This document shows positions 1 to 7,659 of a stretch of 15,028 nt of DNA, piece after piece. Under the pieces are notes generated by a model. The model was not told the origin of the DNA and did no database searches. It saw nothing but the letters and a program-made list of their open reading frames with translations. The stretch is taken from the NCBI GenBank assembly GCA_028565635.1, contig JAOXYB010029445.1, positions 1 to 15,028 on the forward strand. The letters run 5' to 3'. Each line of letters opens with the position of its first letter. Position 1 is the stretch's first letter. A program made the translations under genes and the position numbers. This stretch comes from Phoronis ovalis. Taxonomy: Eukaryota; Phoronida; Phoronidae.

Positions 1-531
1 TATCATTGAAAGTGACTGTATGTGTGTGTCATTGAGTGTTCTCCACGATGCCTTTTGAAGGTCAAGTTACAATTAACTCACCAAAGTTTCTATATTAATT
101 AAATACCAGTACTTTTTTACAAGCAATTCTACTTATATTCCTTTTAAAAGACAATGAAAACAATTATATAATTTTTTTTTTGCTAATGAAATGTAATGAG
201 CAATGACATAAATTTGATTACTATAAATTCCTTTAATTTATTATTTTGAACTGTATTTCTAAAACATATATACTAATTCATATTCATAATATGCAATTCC
301 TTTTGCCCATATAGTCAATTTAAGCAGCGTGATAGGATGATTCTCAAAATCGCCCTGAATCTAGTTATATAACAGCGCAATCAAATAGTATGCTGGATCC
401 GCTAGATGTTTGCACCATGTAAATATTTTAATATTACAACATACATACATAGCGTTCTCCTGTGATATCCTGTTTCATGTCATGCCTTCATTACCATGAT
501 GCTTTACTATTCATATTTCTATGTTATGCAG
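1..531. other. Upstream non-coding sequence (5' flank or intron)
   Basis: This stretch is AT-rich, with stops in all frames and no credible exon. It ends in a pyrimidine-biased tract and an AG at 530-531, which looks like a splice acceptor, so at least one exon probably lies upstream of the window. I found no convincing promoter. Confidence 0.5.
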
Positions 532-646
532 TATGCCGTTACCAGCCTTACATAAAGCCATTGTGGCCGGAGATCTGGTAAAACTCAAGCGCCTCCTGGG
601 GACAAAATGTGACATTAACCAAATAGCTGATTATCCAAGACATGCG
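532..646 (+). CDS. Exon 1: first ankyrin repeat, possible start codon at 533
   Basis: The exon lies between an acceptor-like TTATGCAG and a strong donor GTAAGT at 647. From ATG 533 it encodes 38 residues that open with a typical first ankyrin helix (LHKAIVAGDLVKLKRLL) followed by CDINQ. ANK proteins often begin just before the first helix, so 533 is a plausible initiator with A at -3. An ATG at 521 is in frame but lies before the AG, so it would be intronic if the acceptor is real. If coding exons exist further upstream, the T at 532 would complete a split codon. The exon ends in phase 0, and exon 2 then completes the repeat with the ankyrin motif TPLHFAAYEG. Start choice is the main uncertainty. 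Confidence 0.68.
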
Positions 647-836
647 GTAAGTTATGCTTCAGTAGCATGTGTTTGCTGTATCCAGCTCTCCCGTGTCCTC
701 CTTGAAGATATATGGTTTTGTGAAGTGCCAGCCTGAGTTGAACTGATGCTATCTTACATGGGATGATTCTACTAACTGAAACTGAAAGCATCTTATTGGA
801 GTTTCAGTAGTAATTAATAAACTAGTATAATTATAC

Positions 837-1190
837 GGGGGGCACTGCCATTCAAAGTGGTTATACACATATGCCGCCCTATTGGGTATGCGGTTTTTCA
901 GAGTCCTTGCTTGCAACGGAGTATACATTTTAGCTCTGGACTCTCGAAACAGGGTATATTTTTAGCTGACTGCTAACAATGGGTTCCGAAAATCTGACAA
1001 CGGGTCCTGAAAATCATGTTACTTTGCTTATAAAGGGGTATGTTTTTCGCCATGGGTGTTACTAAACTCGTATGTTTTTAGCCATGTCTTCTGACAACGG
1101 GGTATGTTTTTTTGCCAAAGCTGACTTAATTGCAATGGGTACAGGGTTTTGAGGTCTGACCGTCTACCATAAATTGGTCAAGTGCCCCCC
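837..1190. mobile_element. MITE-like element with 10-bp terminal inverted repeats
   Basis: The left end GGGGGGCACT (837-846) and right end AGTGCCCCCC (1181-1190) are perfect inverted repeats bounding 354 bases with no ORF. Inside are about five spaced copies of a motif near GGGTATGTTTTTAGCCA, at about 918, 951, 1036, 1069 and 1100. I could not see a clear target-site duplication. Size, TIRs and lack of coding capacity fit a non-autonomous DNA transposon. It lies in intron 1. Confidence 0.5.
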
Positions 1191-1310
1191 TTGTAGGACA
1201 TAGGTAGTGTCAAGTAAGCCCCTTTTCTTAAAAAGCAGTTTATAAATAATCTTCATCTAGTGCAAATAACCAGGTAAAAATAAACACATTTCAAAATTGG
1301 TTTATCAAAA

Positions 1311-1490
1311 TGAAGCTTGGAATATATGTTAAACTGATTAATGAATGTTTCTTTCTGACTGATGCATGTTGTTGATATTCTTAGTGGTATGGAACTCCAT
1401 GAAGCTTGACATCTATATTAAGCTGATTAATGAATGTTTCTTTCTGACTGACACATTTTGTTGATATTCTTAGTTTTGGAAAGGAACTCC
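1311..1490 (+). repeat. 89-bp tandem duplication of the exon 2 acceptor edge
   Basis: TGAAGCTTG recurs at 1311 and 1400, and the two 89-base units match closely through TTAATGAATGTTTCTTTCTG and TTGATATTCTTAG. Each unit holds a polypyrimidine tract, an AG (1383-1384 and 1472-1473) and the start of the exon (GGAACTCCAT). The downstream AG opens exon 2. The upstream copy would add a short exon start that runs into TGA, so it is probably a decoy. Confidence 0.75.
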
Positions 1491-1671
1491 ATTGCATTTC
1501 GCTGCTTATGAAGGAAATATTGATGCAGCTGAAGAGTTGCTCTCTGTGGGAGCTGACGTCAATAAGACAGCTGATTATAGTACACCTCTTCACAGTGCTG
1601 CTAAAGCTGGTCAGGATGCTATGATCACATGGCTCATTAAACATGGAGCTGATGTTCATAGTGAAGACGGG
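1474..1671 (+). CDS. Exon 2: two ankyrin repeats
   Basis: This 198-base exon encodes exactly 66 residues (39-104), two 33-residue ankyrin units. It is phase 0 at both ends, so it is a symmetric exon that can be gained or lost without a frameshift. Visible ANK hallmarks are TPLHFAAYEG, VGADVNKTADYSTPLHSAAK and KHGADVHSEDG. The acceptor is the AG at 1472-1473 and the donor is GTATGT at 1672. The protein joins smoothly to exon 3, which opens with CRWTPLNHAANCGH. Continuing past the donor gives a stop at 1729-1731, so a read-through product would end in array A. Both edges of this exon are copied in the neighbouring introns. Confidence 0.85.
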
Positions 1672-1897
1672 GTATGTATGCTGTATACTTTCACACCATA
1701 TGATCACGTGGCTCATCAGACATGGAGCTGATGTTCATAGTCAAGACGGGGTTTGTATACTGTATAATTTCACACCGTATGATCTCGTGGCTCAACAGAC
1801 ATGGAGCTGACGTTCATAGTGAAAACAGGGTATGTATGCTGTATAGTTTCACACCGTATGATCATATGGCTCATCAGACATGGAGCTGATGTTCATG
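1632..1897 (+). repeat. 79-bp tandem repeat copying the exon 2 donor edge
   Basis: Units begin at 1632, 1711, 1790 and 1869 (the last partial), each opening with GCTCA then ACATGGAGCTGA. Each full unit contains the last 40 bases of the exon, the donor and about 39 intronic bases. Donors are GTATGT at 1672, GTTTGT at 1751 and GTATGT at 1830. The 79-base period is not a multiple of three, so use of a downstream donor would shift the frame, and a stop also lies before the second donor. Confidence 0.85.
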
Positions 1898-1899
1898 TA

Positions 1900-2755
1900 C
1901 CCGCCACCTAGAATTTAAAATTAAAATGGACCCCCACTACCCAAATTTGTTTTTTTTATTTCCCAAGTGCAATCCCCCCACCCACAGGAGATCGTTGCGG
2001 TTGGGAATTTCCGTTAATACATCAACTTAACTTTTATTCTACAAGTTGATTAAAATCTGCAATTGCTATAAAACTTAGCCAACACTTGACAACGATGAGA
2101 GATAATGGTCGCGGTTAATTCTGTATTATTAAATATATTGAATGTCTCACAATGTCAATAGACAGCCCTGCAAGATTCGACCAGACCGTCGAAGACACAG
2201 GAGTATCTCTACCTAATCTATCAATTATATTCATTCAAAACCTTGTCGATTGACGACCATACGTCCCAAAGTCTGTAAGACATTCCATTTTAACTTGGAG
2301 ATTATCAATGCACAGTTTAAATCAACTTCAAATGTAATATTAAAGCCTCACTTGCCAAAACACATGTACACCAGAAGCAGGATATGGAGCAGACAAACAT
2401 CTGTCTGCACATGCCCATTAATGACGTCATTTCATATTTTCTAATAACATCGGGATTTGATGCCGGGAACTTTGGCAACTATCTCTGTATATTCTCTGAG
2501 TGATTTGAGTTTTAAAATAGTTTAGATAACAATCCATTTTGTTTATTAAGAGCATAAAATAATCGTAGGGTAAGTAAGATCACCCATGCATTTAGGATGA
2601 CCTGAACTTTATACCAACCACCCGTCAAATGAATTTATTTTCCCACCCCGCCACCTATAATATGTATTTAAGTACGATACCCACCACCCGTTATATTTTT
2701 ATTCAACTGCCGTCCGCCCCCGCCCTCGTACAATTGAAAGCGGAACACCCCTAAT
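1900..2755. repeat. C-rich interspersed repeat region in intron 2
   Basis: The 11-mer CCCGCCACCTA occurs at 1900 and 2647. Both surroundings alternate C-rich blocks such as CCACCCG with AT-rich blocks of 20-30 bases. The region ends near CGGAACACCCCT. The middle (about 2000-2580) is unique-looking and has no supportable gene. This may be one inserted non-autonomous element or two related copies; no clear terminal inverted repeats or target duplication were found. The rest of the intron (2756-3015) is AT-rich and featureless. Confidence 0.35.
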
Positions 2756-3015
2756 CAAAAGTAATCAAAGAATTATTAATTTTGTCAGTAAAATGATTGA
2801 CATGTTAAGATAATCGAACAGAGCTATCTGTACTAGTTTAAAAGATGAAATTATATATACTTTAATTAAACAAATCATCAAAAATAAATGCGATAAATAT
2901 AGCTTCCTTAATAATCTGCCTATTACATAACCTTGGGCTACATTTTATATAGATTTAATAAATGTTATGAAAATGTGCTACAGCGTTAAATGTTTTTATT
3001 TCACAATTTTTTCAG

Positions 3016-4293
3016 TGTAGATGGACACCTCTTAATCATGCTGCCAACTGTGGTCATGTCACTGCTGCTGAACTACTGATAGCTGAAGGTGCTGAAGCCA
3101 ATACTCAAGGAGTGACTCCATTATACTTGGCTGCTAAGAATGGTCATGAAAAAGTAGTACAGCTGCTAATAAAGAAAGGTGCTGATATCAATCATCAAAA
3201 TAAAGATGGATGGACTCCATTATACTGGGCAGCTTTGAATGGTCATGAGAAGATAGGACAGCTGCTAATAGTCAAAGGTACTGATATCAATCAACAGGAT
3301 AAAGATGGACGGACTCTATTATACTTGGCTGCTATGAACGGTCATGAGAAGATACTGCAGCTGCTAATAGACAAAGGTGCTGATATCAATTACCAGGATA
3401 AAGATGGACGGACTCCATTATACTGGGCAGCTATGCATGGTCATGAGAAGGTAGTACAGCTGCTAATAGACAAAGGTGCTGATATCAATCATCAGGATAA
3501 AGATGGAAAGACTCCATTATACTGGGCAGCTAGGGATGTTCATGAGAAGATAGTACAGCTGCTAATAGACAAAGGTGCTGATATCAATCATCAGGATAAC
3601 GATGGACAGACTCTATTATACTTGGCTGCTATGAACGGTCATGAGAAGATAGTACAGCTGCTAATAGACAAAGGTGCTGATATCAATCATCAGGATAAAG
3701 ATGGACGGAATCTATTATACTTGGCAGCTATGAACGGTCATGAGAAGATACTGCAGCTGCTAATAGACAAAGGTGTTGATATCAATTACCAGGATAACGA
3801 TGGATGGACTCCATTATACTGGGCAGCTATGCATGGTCATGAGAAGATACTGCAGCTGCTAATAGACAAAGGTGCTGATATCAATCATCAGGATAAAGAT
3901 GGAACGACTCCATTATACTTGGAAGCTAGGCATGGTCATGAGAAGATAGTACTGCTGCTAATAGAGAAAGGTGCTGATATCAATTATCAGGATAAAGATG
4001 GATGGACTCTATTATACAGGGCTGCAAGTAATGGTCATCAAAACGTAGTGCAGCAGTTGCTAGACAAAGGTGCTGACGTAAATCTTCAGAGTAAAGATGG
4101 ATGGACTCCGTTATATAGGGCAGCTATTAAAGGTAATGAGAAGATAGTGCAGTTGTTACTAGACGGAGGTGCTCATGTTGATCATCAGGATAAAGATGGA
4201 GAGACTCCATTAATCTGGGCAGGCATGAATGGACAAGATAAGGTAGTGCAGTTGCTACTTGATAATGGAGCAGATCCACAGATACAAACTAAG
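3016..4293 (+). CDS. Exon 3: large ankyrin array (13 repeats)
   Basis: A 1278-base exon, phase 0 at both ends, encodes residues 105-530. It follows a TTTTTTCAG acceptor and ends in AAG before GTACCT at 4294. The first unit (WTPLNHAANCGH) is slightly short. Twelve further 33-residue units then start every 99 bases from 3109 to 4198, with the consensus TPLYWAAMNGHEK then VVQLLIDKGADINHQDKDG. The TPL turn, the GH in the second helix and the GAD hairpin match the ankyrin consensus well. The last repeat is completed by exon 4 across the junction (GADPQIQTK then NGITALD), which confirms the splice. Ankyrin arrays form curved solenoids that bind proteins; the partner is not evident. If the intron is retained, the frame stops 57 bases past the donor, at 4348-4350. 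Confidence 0.93.
3109..4293 (+). repeat. 99-bp coding tandem repeat, 12 units, with a higher-order period
   Basis: Twelve units start at 3109 plus multiples of 99. The inner units, from about 3307 to 3999, are nearly identical. By hand count, unit 3 (3307) and unit 7 (3703) differ at about 4 of 99 bases, as do unit 4 (3406) and unit 8 (3802). Shared block order suggests a 396-base, four-repeat block copied in tandem. The outer units are more diverged. Confidence 0.85.
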
Positions 4294-5150
4294 GTACCTG
4301 GTATAATCTGGTATAAACTTAGTCCCAGGCAGGTATTTGGATCATTCTAAAGATAATGAAGTTATAAAATAATACTATTAATTAAATGTAGCATCTGCTT
4401 AACTAAAATTATAAATAACAATATTTAATACCTGAAATTTTAAATGGCAATATTGTTAAAAATCTAATATAAAATCTAAAAAACTGGCTGAAATTATAAA
4501 TGGCTATTAAATATTGGCTAAATGTACTGTCTGATTACCTGCTGATCGGGGAACTGGAAACAAATGTAGGAAGAATAAATGTTCTGTGCATATTCCTATG
4601 GATACGCCTCACCTGAGGTGTTTTGCAATCATAACAGTTTACACAAACTCCGCACATGCTTCGTCTAAGCTGTTATTTTCCTTATGATGTACGGTAAGGG
4701 GCTGTGAGACAAGAAGAGACCTTCTATGATTCAGTATATTTAACTTTTTCCATACAAAGTTGTTTATATATTAATCTGAAAAGGAAATTGAATCAATAAC
4801 AGTTGTTTAACATTTTCGCGACAAATTACCTATGTGGAGAATTCTAAATATACATTTCTAAGGTTGGTCTCTACGCTCCTATATTTGGTAAGAGAGTTTC
4901 GAAGAATATTTTATTACTAATAATAGAAATTTAATTGTATATCATTACGAAATGAACAGTTTGATACAACAAGATCATTTTTAGCATAATTCCGGCGTCT
5001 GATTAGTACACCATCAAGCAAAACGCTTGCTATTTTTCATAGTTTAAATGGTCAAACTGCCTTTTATTATGACTGTTACACGAATGATTTCGCAAAAGCT
5101 TATTTGTGGTTTCCTTTGTGTATATCTCTGTGTCTTATGTTATATTACAG
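4294..5150. other. Intron 3, AT-rich, no gene
   Basis: The stretch has stops in all frames. A degenerate duplication (TGAAATTTTAAATGGC near 4433 and TGAAATTATAAATGGC near 4489) and a short palindrome CACCTGAGGTG near 4610 are the only structures noted. It ends with TTATATTACAG, the acceptor for exon 4. Confidence 0.55.
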
Positions 5151-5228
5151 AATGGAATAACTGCACTTGATATGACTCATAACAGAAATATAAAGCAGCA
5201 GATGAAAATTTGTATCAAGAATAATCAG
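5151..5228 (+). CDS. Exon 4: closing ankyrin repeat of array A
   Basis: This small 78-base exon encodes 26 residues (531-556), phase 0 at both ends. It is too short to stand out as an ORF. It is supported by the TATTACAG acceptor, the donor GTACAG at 5229 and the way its first residues (NGITALD) complete the repeat begun in exon 3. The remainder (NRNIKQQMKICIKNNQ) is a basic, helix-prone cap rather than a perfect repeat, which suits the end of an ankyrin stack. The exon can be skipped without a frameshift. Its donor edge is repeated in the intron that follows. Confidence 0.78.
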
Positions 5229-5612
5229 GTACAGTTTAACTACCATAGACACTTATAATGCATTTCTACAGGGTGACATGAAACAATGAGGTAAAGTTTA
5301 ATTATCAGTAAACACTAATCTACAAGGTGCCACGAAACAATGAGGTAATGCTTTAATATCTTTAGACACTTATAATGCATTTCCACAGGGTGACACAAAT
5401 TAATTAGAGGTAAAATTCAGAATGAGATAAATTTAAATATTATAAATGCATATGTCCAGAGTGACAGTAATTAATGAGGTAATATAAATATCATTAGACA
5501 CTTGTAATGCATACGGAATAATGCATATCTACCGTATGACATGAATGAGGTAAAATTTAATGACTATTGTTCACTTACAATCTACAGGGTGATACATGAT
5601 AAAGATTAATTG
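5217..5612 (+). repeat. Degenerate 54-71 bp tandem repeat carrying donor-like sites
   Basis: Six donor-like sites of the form AATNAG/GTAAA lie at 5229 (the exon 4 donor), 5291, 5345, 5410, 5479 and 5550. Shared segments include TAGACACTTATAATGCAT and CTACAGGGTGACA, so most units also contain an acceptor-like CTACAG about 20 bases before the next donor. The array looks like an expanded, diverged copy of the exon 4 end and its intronic flank. It fills most of intron 4 (5229-5761). Confidence 0.7.
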
Positions 5613-5761
5613 CCAATTCACAGTTATAAAGAAAATATATATCTGGTATTTTATTATTTAAGAATCTAGTTTAAAACCTACTGAAGCAATACAAGGTGCC
5701 TCTGTTATGTGGCATTGTGTGCATTGTATGTTATTGCAACAATATCATGTTTCTCTTTAAG

Positions 5762-6782
5762 TACCCAAAAACTGATTGGTTAGGTTACTTAGTCAGTGAC
5801 AATGTAGAAGGTTTGAGTCGACTTCTGGATGAAAGTTTTGATGCGAACACCAGAGTATGGTACCAGAATGCTTGGACACCAGGGGTCATGATAGCAGCTA
5901 TAAAAGGACGTGTGCAATCACTGCAGATATTACTTGATTCTGGCTGTGATAGCAATGTACGAGGCAGTAAACAAACAACACCATTGATGCAAGCAGCAAC
6001 ATGTGGACACGGAGATATAGTACAGGCACTGATTGACCGCGGATGTGATGTTAACTTAAAATGTAACAAAGGAATGACTGCTTTGATGTATGCAGCAACA
6101 CATAGACAAGGAGATATAGTACAGACACTGATTGACCGCGGATGTGATGTTAACTTAAAATGTAACAAAGGAATGACTGCTTTGATGTATGCAGCAACAC
6201 ATAGACAAGGAGATATAGTACAGGCACTGATTGACCTCAGATGTGATGTTAACTTGAAATGTCACAAAGGAATGATGTATGCTGCTGAAAAAGTACGTGT
6301 TAGTATTGTAGATAAACTGATTGTTGCTAAATGTGATGTTATGTGCTCTGATAAAAGAAAGAGAACGGCACTAACTTTGGCTGTGGATGGGGACCATGCA
6401 GATATCGTGAAGCGTCTTATGCAGGCGGATACTGAGATTGTTTTAAGTCAGAGGCCTAAGATAGGGCGACATCTGGTGGAAAATGAATTAGGTAACGTTG
6501 ACAAGAAAATTGCGTTAATGTATGGAGCAAGATTTGGAGAGCCTTATCTAGTTGATAACTTTTTAAAACAAAATGAACACGACATAAACACTTGTACAGT
6601 TCATGATGGTAAAACAGCCCTGATGTATGCTTGTAAACACGGACATTATGATATAGTGAAAATGTTACTGTATACCCAGATGTGTGACCTGTCAATCAAA
6701 TCAAAGAACAATAAGACTGCTATGGACTATGCCAGGAATGCCGGACATATCAACATTTATCAACTGCTGATACAATACAGAA
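5762..6782 (+). CDS. Exon 5: second ankyrin array (about 10 repeats)
   Basis: The exon follows the acceptor TTTCTCTTTAAG and encodes residues 557-896 plus the first base of residue 897, ending before GTAAGT at 6783. It opens with an atypical cap (YPKTDWLGYLVSDNVEGLSR), then about nine repeats with the consensus MTALMYAATHRQGDIVQ and CDVNLKCNKG. This is clearly different from exon 3, so the two arrays had separate histories. One unit near 6271 has lost three residues (MTALMYAA becomes MMYAA), an in-frame 9-base deletion. A longer insertion (VLSQRPKIGRHLVENELGNV) interrupts another. The last repeats end with GHINIYQLLIQYR. The array is probably another protein-binding surface. The frame also runs back to 5696, but that part includes the acceptor tract and is judged intronic. 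Confidence 0.92.
6031..6228 (+). repeat. Recent 99-bp coding duplication in exon 5
   Basis: Bases 6031-6129 and 6130-6228 are identical except for one base near the end (ACAGACACT against ACAGGCACT), by hand comparison. Each encodes one ankyrin unit. Such near identity next to diverged neighbours indicates a very recent duplication or gene conversion. Confidence 0.85.
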
Positions 6783-6898
6783 GTAAGTCTGTAAACTTGT
6801 CTCTGTTGCAACTTTATTCAATTCTTTTATGCTTATAAAAGCATCGATATAGATCTTGCTGCACTTTTGTTTATAGTTCTATCGGTTGTTACTTGCAG
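6783..6898 (+). other. Intron 5, 116 bases, shortest in the gene
   Basis: GTAAGT at 6783 and TTACTTGCAG at 6889-6898 are both good splice sites, and the phase-1 junction rebuilds an Arg codon (A/GG). If retained, the frame continues for 18 residues to TAA at 6836-6838, giving an ANK-only protein of about 914 residues without the caspase part. Confidence 0.8.
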
Positions 6899-7525
6899 GG
6901 AAACCCAAAGCTCCACCTAGTAGTGATTCTTCACATCAATGTCCATCAGGATATCCCTTCTCCTTGATGCCTAGATCAGTTTCACTCCCCGTACTCACAA
7001 ACACTCAATTCAACTCAATGAATGATCCATATTCATCACCAGATGGCATGCATACGTCCTTAGACTCACTAGCTTCCATCGATAGCGTGTTGACTATTGA
7101 TAATCTTCCCATTACCAGACCACACAGGACATCATCATTACCTTCAATGGCATCATCAGTAGTTACAGTAGATCACATGAGACGAATACTAGATGATCCA
7201 CTTGTAGAACTACCAGAGTCACAAACAAGAGAAAACGATGATGTCAAAAATGACTGTATGTTTGCTGATGTGGTACCTGTTCCAGCAGGTGTAGCTGCTA
7301 GTACAGTCAGAGAAGTCCTTCATGGTGCCACTGCTGAAGAGACTGCTGGTTGTGATATTCCTGTCTTACCTGAAGGCTGTCCTTCAGAAAGGCATGAACC
7401 ATCACTGGCACCCACCATCTACCAAACATATCCCACGACACGACCACTAGGTGTCGCTGTTATTGTAAACAATCATCATTTTATTGCAGAGGATTGGGTA
7501 AGAGATGGGACGCAGTTGGATGGAG
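6899..7525 (+). CDS. Exon 6: Ser/Thr/Pro linker and start of caspase p20
   Basis: The exon encodes residues 898-1105 plus parts of two split codons. The first 180 residues are rich in Ser, Thr, Pro and Asp (for example APPSSDSS and HRTSSLPSMASS) and look disordered. They resemble a prodomain-to-protease linker. The p20 domain begins near residue 1080 with RPLGVAVIVNNHHF, matching the first strand and the NNxxF of caspases. WVRDGTQLDG follows; its Arg (residue 1098) fits the conserved RxGT Arg that helps form the S1 pocket. Two donors are possible: GTAAGA at 7498 and GTAAAC at 7526. Only 7526 keeps phase with exon 7, and it joins TQLDGA to TLTKCLQNCGY as in caspases, so I chose it. The linker could hold phosphorylation or cleavage sites; that is untested. 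Confidence 0.87.
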
Positions 7526-7659
7526 GTAAACCAATATTATGAAACTATTATAAAGGTCAAGCCATACAGTATGACACTGTTATACATATTAACCAATTAA
7601 ATGTGTTTTTATGCCCATCTACATAGTGGTGGATGGGCATATTGTCGTAGTGTAGGCGT

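Noticed and set aside
222-227. TATAAA as a possible promoter
   Set aside because: The region is very AT-rich, the hexamer is about 300 bases from the ATG, and the AG at 530-531 suggests an acceptor rather than a 5' UTR.
1381-1716. Minus-strand ORF of 111 codons
   Set aside because: It is antisense to exon 2 and its duplicated acceptor, with no recognisable protein features; it is a shadow of the ankyrin coding.
2389-2408. Hairpin GCAGACA / TGTCTGC
   Set aside because: A 7-bp stem is expected by chance in a window of this length.
2250-2444. Plus-strand ORF of 64 codons in intron 2
   Set aside because: No domain, no splice context, and the composition is like the surrounding intron.
5785-6168. 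Minus-strand ORF of 127 codons with internal repeats
   Set aside because: Its repeats are the antisense of the 99-bp ankyrin units in exon 5; no independent evidence of coding.
7498-7503. GTAAGA as the exon 6 donor
   Set aside because: A good donor sequence, but it leaves phase 0 against the phase-1 acceptor of exon 7 and would drop the conserved RxGT caspase segment.
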